Below are positions 26,021-34,260 of a stretch of DNA of 64,000 bases, piece by piece. The notes below the pieces were generated by a model, which was not told where the DNA came from, did not search any database, and saw nothing but the letters and a program-made list of their open reading frames with translations. The position numbers and the translations under genes are program-made. The DNA comes from Scatosoma sp045614565 (lineage in GTDB: Bacteria > Bacillota > Clostridia > Christensenellales > Borkfalkiaceae), in NCBI GenBank assembly GCA_045614565.1, contig JAZLDG010000053.1, positions 36,979-100,978 of the forward strand, given 5' to 3'. Position 1 is the first letter of the stretch; every line of letters begins with the position of its first letter.

Positions 26021-26046
26021 GCTCTGTTAGCTCAACTGGATAGAGC
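26021..26046 (+). pseudogene. 5' half-copy of tRNA-Arg
   Basis: 26018-26046 repeats 26063-26091 (three bases of flank plus the acceptor and D-arm of the tRNA) with one substitution: GCTCT instead of GCACT. It stops after the D-stem, has no anticodon arm, and sits 45 bases before the intact gene in the same transcript. Confidence 0.85.
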
Positions 26047-26065
26047 AACGCCAAAATTGAATAAT

Positions 26066-26142
<77 letters not shown>

Positions 26143-26148
26143 GCAAAA

Positions 26149-26175
26149 CCCACGGCAAATTTGTCGTGGGCTTTT
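26149..26175 (+). terminator. Terminator after tRNA-Arg
   Basis: CCCACG 26149-26154 pairs with CGTGGG 26165-26170, extended by flanking GCAAAA/TTTTGC with one bulge, then TTTT at 26172-26175. Confidence 0.7.
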
Positions 26176-26195
26176 GCTGTGCGCCGTGAAAGTCA
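26165..26195 (+). repeat. 31-bp direct repeat, copy 1
   Basis: Identical to 26326-26356. It covers the right arm of the tRNA terminator and the bases after it. Confidence 0.9.
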
Positions 26196-26325
26196 CTTGA
26201 ACTCCTAAATTAATAGGATTTCGCGCGAGCCACCAAAAATAGTAAGGTTATAGAAAAAACGAAAAATGGTTGGTGGCGAAGCCCTGCCCGTCAGGGCAGA
26301 AGCTCTTACGGTGTAGGCATAAAGC

Positions 26326-26356
26326 CGTGGGCTTTTGCTGTGCGCCGTGAAAGTCA
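26326..26356 (+). repeat. 31-bp direct repeat, copy 2
   Basis: Identical to 26165-26195, 161 bases downstream. It is preceded by a remnant of the tRNA 3' end (26303-26313), so it marks a decayed duplicate of the tRNA locus. Confidence 0.9.
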
Positions 26357-26472
26357 ATCGTAATCCTAACGGGAAATTTGCGTATACGGGTTGCGCGTAT
26401 TGTTTGCGCTGAAAATTATTGACTTTATGTAGCCTAAAAAATAAATATTTTCGACTTTTTGCGTTAGAACGT

Positions 26473-26526
26473 TTGCTTTTCTTTGAAAAATGTTATATGA
26501 TGTATATGTATCATATAAATATATGA
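26473..26526 (+). promoter_or_regulatory. degV promoter with overlapping palindromes
   Basis: TTGCTT 26473-26478, 17-bp spacer, TATGAT 26496-26501. A perfect 8-bp inverted repeat (26494-26501 and 26510-26517) covers the -10. A second one, TCATATA-AA-TATATGA at 26511-26526, follows. The three half-sites could be a repressor operator. Confidence 0.6.
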
Positions 26527-26551
26527 CATTTTTTAATCAAGGAGAAAAAAT

Positions 26552-27424
26552 ATGTATCAATTATTTACGGACACGGATACTGATATTACGCCTGCGGTGG
26601 CGGCGGAATACGGTTATAAGCTTATCAGTATGCCCTATTCCAAGGACGGCGGCGAAGAAGTCTATCCTTACGTGGATTTTGAAGAATTTGATTATACTGC
26701 CTTTTACAACAGTTTGCGGGGCGGGTTACTTCCTAAAACGTACGCGCTTGCGCCTGCGAAATATATCGAAGCTTTTGAGCCGACGCTTAAAGAAGGCAAG
26801 GATATTTTATACGTTCATTTCTCGGCGGCTATGAGCGGTACGTTCAACTCTATGCGGATTGCTTGGGAACAGTTAGCCAAGCAATATCCCGATCGGAAGC
26901 TGTACACCATCGACACCAAAGCCATTACCATCGGCAGTTATAATATCGTCAGAGAGATCGGCGAGCTTGCGAAAAACGGCGCGAGCGTAGAAAGCATTAT
27001 CGAATGGTCGAAAACGGAAGTGGATAAATTCGCCGTGTATTTTTACGCGGACGATTTGAAATTTTTTGCCCGTAGCGGACGGATCGGCAATTTCTCCGCG
27101 ATTATGGGCGGAATGCTCGGTATTCGCCCCATTATCAATATGAACTCGGAAGGGATAATGAATTCCGTTGCCAAAGCAAAGGGCAGGGGCGGCGCGATGA
27201 AAGCTTTGTTAGAACGCGTACGGACTTTGCAGGACGACATTAAAGCGCACCGCGTCATTATCGGGCATACGGACGCATACGAACAAGCGTTAGAGATCGA
27301 AAAACGGCTCAAAGAAGAGTACGGCGACGACTTGAATACGGAAATCGTGGTCGTCAACCCCACGGCGGGAAGCCATTGCGGACCCGATACGGTAGGCGTC
27401 AGCTTTCATGCAATTCATAGATAA
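26552..27424 (+). CDS. DegV family fatty-acid-binding protein
   Basis: The 290-residue protein belongs to the DegV family, whose members bind a fatty acid between two alpha/beta domains; characterised FakB relatives present fatty acids to the kinase FakA. It begins LFTDTDTDITPAVAAEY and has GTFNSMRIAWEQL, DTKAITIG and LKFFARSGRIGNFSAIMGGMLGIRP, the family landmarks. AAGGAG precedes the ATG. No fakA is adjacent. A promoter with palindromic half-sites and a clean terminator make this a single-gene unit. Confidence 0.88.
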   Translation: MYQLFTDTDTDITPAVAAEYGYKLISMPYSKDGGEEVYPYVDFEEFDYTAFYNSLRGGLLPKTYALAPAKYIEAFEPTLKEGKDILYVHFSAAMSGTFNSMRIAWEQLAKQYPDRKLYTIDTKAITIGSYNIVREIGELAKNGASVESIIEWSKTEVDKFAVYFYADDLKFFARSGRIGNFSAIMGGMLGIRPIINMNSEGIMNSVAKAKGRGGAMKALLERVRTLQDDIKAHRVIIGHTDAYEQALEIEKRLKEEYGDDLNTEIVVVNPTAGSHCGPDTVGVSFHAIHR

Positions 27425-27430
27425 TCTTAA

Positions 27431-27457
27431 ACGGCTTGGAAAACCAAGCCGTCTTTT
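27431..27457 (+). terminator. Terminator after degV
   Basis: Perfect 9-bp arms 27431-27439 and 27444-27452, then TCTTTT. Confidence 0.82.
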
Positions 27458-27496
27458 GTTAAATAAAATATTTTTTCGTGTTTTTTTGAAAAAGAA

Positions 27497-27525
27497 TTGT
27501 CATAATTGAAACAATGTGATATAAT
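27497..27525 (+). promoter_or_regulatory. Promoter of UgtP-like glycosyltransferase
   Basis: TTGTCA 27497-27502, 17-bp spacer, TATAAT 27520-27525. Confidence 0.75.
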
Positions 27526-27569
27526 ATGTATATACGCCGCGAAAATTTGCGAAGAAGTAAGGAGCAGGT

Positions 27570-28730
27570 ATGAACGAACAGAAGAAGCGCGTCGTCGTTA
27601 CGTATATTGAAGCCGGTATGGGGCATATCGTTACGGCGCAAGCCATTGCGGACGCGTTAAAGGAAAAGTACGGCGAAGAGCTGGATATTATAGAAAATTA
27701 TACACTTCGGGACAGCGGGAAACCGTTTATGCAACGTTTTGAGAGATATCTTGTCAGCGAAGTGAAAAAACATTCCGCGTGGAAGGGGTATAGCGCCTTT
27801 CAAATGTGGTGTATGTATTTGCTTGGCTCGTCCAAAAATACGTTGAAATTTATCCACCAAACGGTTTTTCACCGTGAAACTTGGGCGACGGTACGGGAAT
27901 TTGAAAAACTCGATCCCGATATGATTGTTTGTACGCATTTCTTTGTGCTGTACGCGGCAATCGTATACCGTAAAAAGGTTAAGCCTTCGTGCAAGGTCGT
28001 GTTATATTGCCCTGATAATATGATTCACGGCTGGTGGGATAACCGTGTGGATAAGCTGTATACGAATTGCGACAACGCAACCAAGGACGCCATTCGTTTT
28101 AAGTTCCCGCAAGAGCGTATTTTGCAAGCGTTTTTCCCTACGCGTAAGCAAGTAATCGAGTCCAACGAAGGTAAGGCGTTTTACCGTGAAAAATTCGGGA
28201 TTCCGCAGGATAAATTCGCCGTCGTAATCGCGGACGGCGCGTACGCGAAAGCAATGACCAAAAGAGTTGCCAGCGAGCTGTTGAAATCGGATTTGCCGTT
28301 GACAATTTGCGTATTGGCGGGCAGAAACGCGAAGCTGAAAGCCGAGCTTGATGCTATCAAAGATCAGGTCAAGCCGAATATCACGCTGTTGACGTTTGGG
28401 TTTGTGAAGGACGCGCCGCAGTTATACGGGGCGTGCGATTTGTTCGTGACCAAAGCGGGGCCGAACGCGATGCTCGATAGCGTAATGATGAATACGCCGT
28501 TGATTATCGATTATTACGCTTCGCCCATTGAAAAGGCAAGCAAACGCTTATTCGTGGACGAGAAAAAATGTGGGTATTATATTGACAAACCCAAGAAAAT
28601 CCGCGAAAAAATCGAATTTTTGATACAAAACGACGAAGAAATGCAAAAACTCCGTGAAGCCGTGAAATTCTTTGACAAGAGCCAAAACGGAGCGGGGCAA
28701 ATTGCGGACGATATACGAAAATTATTATAG
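27570..28730 (+). CDS. UgtP/MGDG-synthase-like diacylglycerol glycosyltransferase
   Basis: The 386-residue protein resembles the GT28 group that transfers hexose to diacylglycerol (UgtP, MGDG synthase), making glycolipids that can anchor lipoteichoic acid. It opens VVVTYIEAGMGHIVTAQAIADAL, the nucleotide-sugar synthase N-domain with GxGH. Its C-domain contains VTKAGPNAMLDSVMMNTPLII, the UDP-sugar site. AAGGAG precedes the ATG. A role in lipid glycosylation fits the lipid kinase 3 kb upstream, but that link is only proximity. Confidence 0.82.
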   Translation: MNEQKKRVVVTYIEAGMGHIVTAQAIADALKEKYGEELDIIENYTLRDSGKPFMQRFERYLVSEVKKHSAWKGYSAFQMWCMYLLGSSKNTLKFIHQTVFHRETWATVREFEKLDPDMIVCTHFFVLYAAIVYRKKVKPSCKVVLYCPDNMIHGWWDNRVDKLYTNCDNATKDAIRFKFPQERILQAFFPTRKQVIESNEGKAFYREKFGIPQDKFAVVIADGAYAKAMTKRVASELLKSDLPLTICVLAGRNAKLKAELDAIKDQVKPNITLLTFGFVKDAPQLYGACDLFVTKAGPNAMLDSVMMNTPLIIDYYASPIEKASKRLFVDEKKCGYYIDKPKKIREKIEFLIQNDEEMQKLREAVKFFDKSQNGAGQIADDIRKLL

Positions 28731-28790
28731 AACCTGAAATTCTTGCGGCGTTATGCGCGGCAGGGCTTGTGGAAACGTAAGTAAACAAAA

Positions 28791-28817
28791 AAGCTATCCG
28801 AGTGGATAGCTTTTTTT
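28791..28817. terminator. Bidirectional terminator, glycosyltransferase / rpsR
   Basis: Nine-bp arms 28791-28799 and 28804-28812 with loop GAGT. T-run to 28817 on the plus strand; an A-rich flank gives the T-run for the minus strand. Confidence 0.88.
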
Positions 28818-28827
28818 ATTCGTTCAA

Positions 28828-29076
28828 TTACTCGCCTTTGAAGGGGAGAAGAGCAGCGATTCTTGCGCGCTTGATAGCGGTTGCAAGAAGTCTTTGATGC
28901 GCCGCGCACGTACCGCTCATTCTGCGGGGAAGGATTTTGCCGCCTTCGGAAACGTATTTCTTCAAACGGTTTACGTCCTTGTAATCGATTGCTTCGATTT
29001 TTTCTTGGCAGAATGCACAAACCTTTTTGCGGGGTGCTTTTTTATATACCTTTTTTACGGGTGCTTTTTCTTCCAT
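28828..29076 (-). CDS. rpsR: 30S ribosomal protein S18
   Basis: S18 binds beside S6 in the 30S platform. The 82-residue product has the conserved RRMSGTCAAHQRLLATAIKRARIAALLPF core and a CAFC pair at residues 20-23, a possible zinc-site remnant of the cysteine-type S18. It is the last gene of the rpsF-ssb-rpsR operon, 36 bases after ssb. No rplI follows; a terminator comes directly. Confidence 0.96.
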   Translation of the reverse strand: MEEKAPVKKVYKKAPRKKVCAFCQEKIEAIDYKDVNRLKKYVSEGGKILPRRMSGTCAAHQRLLATAIKRARIAALLPFKGE

Positions 29077-29112
29077 AACAGTTGATCTCCTTATAATTTT
29101 ACTGTCCTTTCA

Positions 29113-29535
29113 TTAGAAAGGAATGTCGGAATCGTCATCCATTGCCTGCAATACGGGCTTACGCTTTTGCGCGGAAGCGCGGGGCGCATCGTCGATTTCG
29201 TCGAAGGCGTCGCCTGCTTCTCTCGGCGAAAGGAATTCTACGTCTTGCGCGATAATGTCCACGGCAGTACGTTTTACGCCTTGATTGTCTTCGTAATTGC
29301 GGAGCTGAATGCTTCCTACTACGGCAATTTTCTTGCCTTTCTTGGTGTAACGAGCGATCGTTTCCGCCATTGCGCGCCAAGCGGTACAGTTAAAGAAATC
29401 CGTTTGGCGTTCGCCGTCTTGCGAAGAATAATTTCTGTTGACGGCAATCGAGAAATGGCATACGGGTACACCCGAAGCCGTTTCCGTGAGCTCAGGATCA
29501 CGCGTTAAGTTACCGATTAAATATACTTTGTTCAT
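29113..29535 (-). CDS. ssb: Single-stranded DNA-binding protein
   Basis: SSB coats single-stranded DNA in replication and repair. The 140-residue protein has an OB-fold (about 1-105, starting MNKVYLIGNLTRDPELTETASG) and a disordered tail ending DDDSDIPF, the acidic tip that recruits partner proteins such as RecJ, RecO and PriA. It lies between rpsF and rpsR, 15 bases after rpsF, the standard Firmicutes operon. Confidence 0.97.
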   Translation of the reverse strand: MNKVYLIGNLTRDPELTETASGVPVCHFSIAVNRNYSSQDGERQTDFFNCTAWRAMAETIARYTKKGKKIAVVGSIQLRNYEDNQGVKRTAVDIIAQDVEFLSPREAGDAFDEIDDAPRASAQKRKPVLQAMDDDSDIPF

Positions 29536-29550
29536 ACAAATTTCCCCTTA

Positions 29551-29835
29551 TTAGTTGAGCTTCGTAATCAAGCGTCTAACGATGTCCGCGTCGATGCCTG
29601 CGATACGTTTAAGCTCTTCAACGACTTTTCCGTCTGCTTCAAACGTCATGAGAACGTAGTACGCTTCGGTCTTGTAGTTGATAGGATACGCGGTTTTCTT
29701 CGTGCCCCACTTGTCCGTGGAAACGATCGCACCGTTCATCGATTTAACGACGTCCTCAAACTTCGCGATTTTGGCGTCCTTTGCTTCGTCCGTCAATTCG
29801 TTGTTGATCAGATAGAGCATTTCGTATTTAGCCAT
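29551..29835 (-). CDS. rpsF: 30S ribosomal protein S6
   Basis: S6 forms a heterodimer with S18 on the 30S platform. The 94-residue product starts AKYEMLYLINNELTDEAKD and contains KKTAYPINYKTEAYYVLMTFEAD, the usual S6 fold. An AGGAGGTG ribosome site precedes the ATG on the minus strand. The leader upstream has a hairpin resembling the S6:S18 binding motif, which would give feedback control of the whole operon. Confidence 0.96.
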   Translation of the reverse strand: MAKYEMLYLINNELTDEAKDAKIAKFEDVVKSMNGAIVSTDKWGTKKTAYPINYKTEAYYVLMTFEADGKVVEELKRIAGIDADIVRRLITKLN

Positions 29836-29850
29836 AATGTTTCACCTCCT

Positions 29851-29884
29851 GGTCTTATTCGGCATACTTTCCGTATGCAAGGTT
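29851..29884 (-). promoter_or_regulatory. Possible S6:S18-binding leader element
   Basis: In the rpsF leader, GCATAC and GTATGC (29862-29878) form a stem with loop GGAAA, followed on the mRNA by CCGAAT and a short closing CTT/AAG pairing. Known S6:S18 leaders carry a conserved CCG beside such a stem, mimicking the 16S site; the match was judged by eye. Confidence 0.5.
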
Positions 29885-29911
29885 ACAAGGCTTTTTAAGC
29901 CGTGTAGAGAT

Positions 29912-29940
29912 ATTATAGCCTATTTTTTATAAATAGTCAA
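29912..29940 (-). promoter_or_regulatory. Promoter of rpsF-ssb-rpsR
   Basis: On the minus strand TTGACT (29935-29940), 17-bp spacer, TATAAT (29912-29917). Confidence 0.82.
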
Positions 29941-29967
29941 TCAATTTTGCTTCATTTTTCGCAATTT

Positions 29968-32900
29968 TTAAGCGTTTTTCATCATAAATTCGAGCATTTG
30001 AATAATCGTCATTTGCCGAAGCGTAGTATATTTATCTTCGTTAAGGAAGTCCGCTTTGTCTTGCGCGTTAGAGAATTTAACGATGTCGTCCTTGACCAAG
30101 GTTTCCAAGGTTGCGCCTTGGATATTTCTCGTCATATTGCCCGTCAAAACGTCTAATCCGTCGCCGAGCTTATACGAGTCGGGGTTGACGTTCCCGTCCT
30201 TGTCTCTCAAAAGATATTTCCAAAGCGGAGTGACTTCGCCGCTTTCGCCGTTTTCGTAAATATCTTGCGCGAATACTTGACCGACCGTTAATTCGTTGAT
30301 AGCGGTGGGCATATCCGAGATGAGCGTGTCGCCGAGATGTTTAAGTATCTTATGCGAAGAAAGATCGCTGCCCAAAACTTCGTTTACCGTCAAACGGTTG
30401 GTAAGGTGTTTCAAAAGGGGCGTATCGCCTTGCAAATCGCCAAGGTGCGTATGGTCGAACATCGTAGGCGTGCCGTCCATATTACATACGAAATATTGCA
30501 GTTGATCGTGATAAATTACGTCGCCGTCTTCGTTTCTAATATCCACGTTCGTGAGCGGTTTGATGGCAAGAGTTTGCATAGAAGGATCGGGTTCTTGCGT
30601 CAACTTATAGGTTACGCCGTCTAAGACGAAGGTATACGTGTTCGTTTCTTTGGTGACCTGCGTAGAGAGAAGTACGTCGCCGTATTCGTTGTAAATATGG
30701 TACACGCCATCGCTAATCTTAACGAGCGTTACGCGTTTTTGAAGCATAATATCTTTGTTCAACGTCGCGTCGTAGTGGTAGTGGATACCTTCTTTACCGT
30801 AGAGCAGGTACATAAGTACTTTATTTTCTTGATCGAGATCGACGATATCCGAAAGGTAAATGATATTGATTAAATCGTCGCCCTTATTTCGCATTTCCCC
30901 GATCGTGTGCGGTTTTGCGCCGTTCAAGAGAACGATAGTTTTCGTGCCGTCGGGGTTGGTAACGAGCTTATAATCCACGTCCGTTCTGCCGTACGCCAGT
31001 GAAATCATAACGCGGGACGAATTCGGCGTGATATTCAAAGCGTCGATAAGCGTTACGCCGTCGATAATGCCTTGACCGTTCGCGCTCAAATCGCCGAGCG
31101 TCGTCTTTTTGGAAAGTACGGGCGTGGACTTGGTTGCGTCCGTATAAATATCGTAAACGAACGTTTCCGCATTATACACCGCGTATTGCGTAGAGCCGTC
31201 CGCGAGCGTAATCACGTATTCGTGTTCCGCTGCCTGTGTATGCGTGCCGACGACGTTGCCGTTACGGTCGTAGAATTTATAGCCTGCACCCGCCGTCTTT
31301 TCTTCCAAAGTGTAGCTTGCGGGGAGCATACGGATTTTCGCGTTTGCCGTGCCTTCGTTATCGATCGTGTAATGCACGTTCTTTTGTCCAAGCGCGATTG
31401 CACGCATAATGACTTGTGAATCGGACTTAATCGCCAACGCGTCGGCAAGCGAAATGCCGTTGATGAGTGTTTCGCTGTTGTTGTCATTGAGTTCGTCGAT
31501 GGTACGCATTAACGAGTAATCGTTGGGGATAATCGTATTTCCGTCTACGACGTAGTTTTCGCTGTCGCCGTACGCAAGCGCGATTAAAACGGGGTGCGAT
31601 TGCGCCGTAACGTTGACCGCGTCGGCAATCGTGATTTCTTTAATGAGTTCGTCGCTTCTTTCTTTGAGATCTTTCAAGGTACGCTTTTTCGCGTTACCGA
31701 GCATACGGATTGCCGCATTCGGAGTATTTTCGTTATCGATTACGTAATCGACGCCGCGCGTACCGTACGAGAGTGCCAGCAAGATACGGCTGGGGTTTTC
31801 GTTTAATTTGTTTTCAATGCCGAGCGCCGTACCTACTTCAATATTATTAAAGAGCGTAGAAGGATCGTCTTTTAATGCCGAAAGGGTGGTCGGCTTATAG
31901 CGAACGACCAAGCTTTGCGTACATTCCGCCGTGAGATACGCGCCGTAATAGCCGCCGCTGACGGGTTTGAGATATTCTATGCTGCCGTCGGTGAACGTAA
32001 GCTTGACGACTTCGCCGTTTACGTTTTCCGAAGACGCGACGGTATCGCTGATATCCGTGCCACCTTCATCGTATAAAGTTAACGCTGCTCCCGTCCAATC
32101 AAGCGTATAAAGGACTTGGTTCATAACGATAGGTTCGGGAGACGTTTTGCCGTAATATTTATATTGATAGGACGGGCCGTATAAAAGGGAACGAATGAGT
32201 GCGTCGTCCAAATCGGGATTTTCCATCAAATCTTCCAAAGCCAAGGAATAAATCGCATCGTCCAACGTACCTTCTTCCAAAAGCTCGCCGATGTTTTTAG
32301 ACGTGCCGAGAATATTTCCGTGCTCGTCAAAGGTGTAGTCACCGCCAAAAGCAATCGCGATTAAAATAGGATTGTCTTGATCGTTATCGATTTGTAAAAT
32401 AGGCGCGATTTCAATGTCGTGAATGAAATCGGAATCGCCGTCCATCAACGCGCCAAGCTTGACTTTTTCGTAAAGCAAGGGGTCGGAATAGGCAACGGGA
32501 TCAACGCCCGTATCTACCGTCTTATACGCGTAATAAATACGGAAAGAAGGATCGTCGGTTGCAACGTAATAAGTTTTTTCGTTTACGGTGATCGTGTCCA
32601 AGCCGTTGTCGTCTTTGGTGATTGCGTACGCTTTGTCTTGATCGTCGTACAGATTACCGTCTTCACCCATCAGAAAAACGACTTCATTCATCGTCACTTC
32701 GCCCGTGGTTACGTTTTTCGTGTAATGCGAAGCGGGACCGTACGCAAGGGCGCGCATCGTGTCGTCCTTGGGCGTAAAGAGCATCTCCAAAGGCATTGCT
32801 GCCAAATTCGCGTTAAAACCGTTTTTCATAAGCGAGCCGATAGAAGTCGGTTTTGCATCGTTAAGCATTTGTACCGCGCCGTCTACGATTTGGTAGGTTT

Positions 32901-33486
32901 CGCCTTCCACGCCGTAGCAAACGAGCATCATAACCGCGTCGTCCAGTAGCTGGCTTTGGGTGTAACCGCCCGTATTCACGAGCAAATCAGCTAATAGCAT
33001 AGAGTCCATCAAATCGCCCATAATATACCCGCCGATGTCCGACATATTCGTGGTGAGCAAGGAATTCGTGATTTCTTCCGTGGATAAATTCGAACCGTAG
33101 CTTCGTATCGTTTCGGCTACCATTTCCAAGGACGGGCGTACCATAGGCGAAATGTTATTGAGTGCGCCGAGCGTACCCGTACCGCCCATAAACCCGTTTG
33201 CGATATCCAAGACGTCGCCGATTAAATCGAGCGCAGTTTTTTGTCCGTATTCGCCGTTTATGTATTGCGTGTAATCAAATTCCACGCCTGTAAGACCTTT
33301 GATGGTGTTGACGTTGTCTTCAATTTTAACCTGCGTGACAATGGCGTAGCCCGCGCCGATAAGACCGCCGAGTGCGGCGATAATGCCGAGCAGTAGACCT
33401 AAAAGTAACGCGACGATTTTACCTAAAAAACCGCCCGATTTTTTATAAACCACGTGGGGTTCGTTTGCACGTTGTATTTTACTCAT
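29968..33486 (-). CDS. Large repetitive membrane-anchored protein, unknown function
   Basis: I do not recognise this 1172-residue protein. A short basic N-terminus is followed by one membrane segment (about residues 20-50, rich in L, G, I and A). The remaining 1120 residues, acidic and low in cysteine, should face outside. They are built from a degenerate repeat: a segment like T-I-G-x-L, then I-x-[IV]-x-L-A-D-A-L, then ALAYG (G at residues 192, 250, 381, 437, 575, 640, 700, 833 and 897), then V-D-Y-x-I-D and often I-R-M-L-x-N-A-K. Several repeats carry longer beta-rich insertions (about 262-345, 440-530, 724-795, 915-1000). No sortase, S-layer or enzyme motif is visible. It has its own promoter. 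A scaffold, adhesion or envelope role is possible. Confidence 0.8.
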   Translation of the reverse strand: MSKIQRANEPHVVYKKSGGFLGKIVALLLGLLLGIIAALGGLIGAGYAIVTQVKIEDNVNTIKGLTGVEFDYTQYINGEYGQKTALDLIGDVLDIANGFMGGTGTLGALNNISPMVRPSLEMVAETIRSYGSNLSTEEITNSLLTTNMSDIGGYIMGDLMDSMLLADLLVNTGGYTQSQLLDDAVMMLVCYGVEGETYQIVDGAVQMLNDAKPTSIGSLMKNGFNANLAAMPLEMLFTPKDDTMRALAYGPASHYTKNVTTGEVTMNEVVFLMGEDGNLYDDQDKAYAITKDDNGLDTITVNEKTYYVATDDPSFRIYYAYKTVDTGVDPVAYSDPLLYEKVKLGALMDGDSDFIHDIEIAPILQIDNDQDNPILIAIAFGGDYTFDEHGNILGTSKNIGELLEEGTLDDAIYSLALEDLMENPDLDDALIRSLLYGPSYQYKYYGKTSPEPIVMNQVLYTLDWTGAALTLYDEGGTDISDTVASSENVNGEVVKLTFTDGSIEYLKPVSGGYYGAYLTAECTQSLVVRYKPTTLSALKDDPSTLFNNIEVGTALGIENKLNENPSRILLALSYGTRGVDYVIDNENTPNAAIRMLGNAKKRTLKDLKERSDELIKEITIADAVNVTAQSHPVLIALAYGDSENYVVDGNTIIPNDYSLMRTIDELNDNNSETLINGISLADALAIKSDSQVIMRAIALGQKNVHYTIDNEGTANAKIRMLPASYTLEEKTAGAGYKFYDRNGNVVGTHTQAAEHEYVITLADGSTQYAVYNAETFVYDIYTDATKSTPVLSKKTTLGDLSANGQGIIDGVTLIDALNITPNSSRVMISLAYGRTDVDYKLVTNPDGTKTIVLLNGAKPHTIGEMRNKGDDLINIIYLSDIVDLDQENKVLMYLLYGKEGIHYHYDATLNKDIMLQKRVTLVKISDGVYHIYNEYGDVLLSTQVTKETNTYTFVLDGVTYKLTQEPDPSMQTLAIKPLTNVDIRNEDGDVIYHDQLQYFVCNMDGTPTMFDHTHLGDLQGDTPLLKHLTNRLTVNEVLGSDLSSHKILKHLGDTLISDMPTAINELTVGQVFAQDIYENGESGEVTPLWKYLLRDKDGNVNPDSYKLGDGLDVLTGNMTRNIQGATLETLVKDDIVKFSNAQDKADFLNEDKYTTLRQMTIIQMLEFMMKNA

Positions 33487-33531
33487 AAGGATAAAGCCTC
33501 CTTTGGTGGCGTACTACGCCATAGTATATAC

Positions 33532-33560
33532 ATTATATACTATCAAATGCAAAATTGCAA
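33532..33560 (-). promoter_or_regulatory. Promoter of the large repeat protein
   Basis: On the minus strand TTGCAA (33555-33560), 17-bp spacer, TATAAT (33532-33537). A TGGCGT/ACGCCA hairpin lies in the leader just before the AAAGGAGG ribosome site. Confidence 0.78.
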
Positions 33561-33570
33561 GTATTTCTTT

Positions 33571-33607
33571 GAAAAAAATAAAAAGGCAAGGTGGAAAACC
33601 TTACCTT
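33571..33607 (-). terminator. Terminator of the phosphoribosyltransferase gene
   Basis: Ten-bp arms 33583-33592 and 33598-33607 with one G-T pair; the A-rich flank 33571-33584 gives the T-run on the minus strand. Confidence 0.8.
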
Positions 33608-33627
33608 TTCAGTTTATTTTTTGTCAA

Positions 33628-34170
33628 TCAATCGGTAAAAATGGGGATTTGCGCGAGATACACCACGTCCGATCTATCCGCGGCGTCCGCTTCGGCAAGC
33701 ACGAACGCTTTTTTATGAATAATTCCGCCTGCCTTTTCTACCAACGCTTCCAAGCCCGAAAGGGACGCGCCCGTAGAAACTACGTCGTCGACGATGCCGA
33801 CTTTTTTGCCGTGGATCAGGTCGGAATCGTGTTTGGAAAGGTAAAGTTTTTGTTCTTTACCTGTCGTGATAGACGATTGAATGGTAATTTCTATACCGTC
33901 TTGCATATACAGTTTTTTGCTCTTTCTTGCAACGGCGTAGAATTTTTGACCAAGCTCTCTCGCTACGCAATGCGTAAGCTGTAAGCCTTTGGATTCCGCA
34001 GTAATCAATACGTCGCAATCTTGAAGAAGGGGCGCGAGCTTTTTCGCGCAATGCTCGGTCATTTCGCTGTTGCCGTGCAGGTTAAAAAAGGCGATGGAAA
34101 TGCCGCTGGGTAAGGGTAAAATGGGAAGCTTGGCTTCGTAGCCTTGTAAATCGACGGTATGATATTTCAT
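33628..34170 (-). CDS. Purine phosphoribosyltransferase-like protein
   Basis: The 180-residue protein is a type I phosphoribosyltransferase. The PRPP-binding motif is VGIVDDVVSTGASL near residue 125, and ITAESKGLQLTHCVARELG resembles the adenine phosphoribosyltransferase region. It probably salvages a purine base with PRPP, but hypoxanthine or a regulatory PRTase cannot be excluded. ATG 34170 has an ACGGAG ribosome site; the frame is open 14 codons further upstream. The gene is transcribed divergently from recX and ends at its own terminator. Confidence 0.8.
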   Translation of the reverse strand: MKYHTVDLQGYEAKLPILPLPSGISIAFFNLHGNSEMTEHCAKKLAPLLQDCDVLITAESKGLQLTHCVARELGQKFYAVARKSKKLYMQDGIEITIQSSITTGKEQKLYLSKHDSDLIHGKKVGIVDDVVSTGASLSGLEALVEKAGGIIHKKAFVLAEADAADRSDVVYLAQIPIFTD

Positions 34171-34202
34171 TCTTCTGCTCCGTAAAAAAGATTTATATCT
34201 AT

Positions 34203-34231
34203 ATTGTAACACTTTTTTTCACGAAAGTAAA
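34203..34231 (-). promoter_or_regulatory. Promoter of the phosphoribosyltransferase
   Basis: On the minus strand TTTACT (34226-34231), 17-bp spacer, TACAAT (34203-34208). Confidence 0.65.
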
Positions 34232-34260
34232 TGAAAAAAGCCGTAATTTTTCAAGTACGG

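Larger units (their letters stand above)
26143..26551. other. 409-bp non-coding tract with decayed repeats
   Basis: No protein gene is seen here. It holds the tRNA terminator; a 31-bp perfect direct repeat (26165-26195 and 26326-26356); a second copy of the tRNA 3' motif CTCTTACGGTG at 26303-26313; inverted repeats GCCACCAA/TTGGTGGC (26229-26236, 26270-26277) and GCCCTG/CAGGGC (26281-26286, 26292-26297); and the degV promoter. Confidence 0.8.

Noticed and set aside
26143..26551. Second tRNA gene or CRISPR-like repeats after tRNA-Arg
   Set aside because: The repeat copies are only two, of unequal context, and the second tRNA-like piece lacks D, anticodon and T arms.
31072..32949. Several plus-strand open frames inside the large repeat gene (31072-31419, 32419-32949)
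   Set aside because: They lie opposite the long minus-strand frame, have no ribosome site, and lack recognisable protein features.
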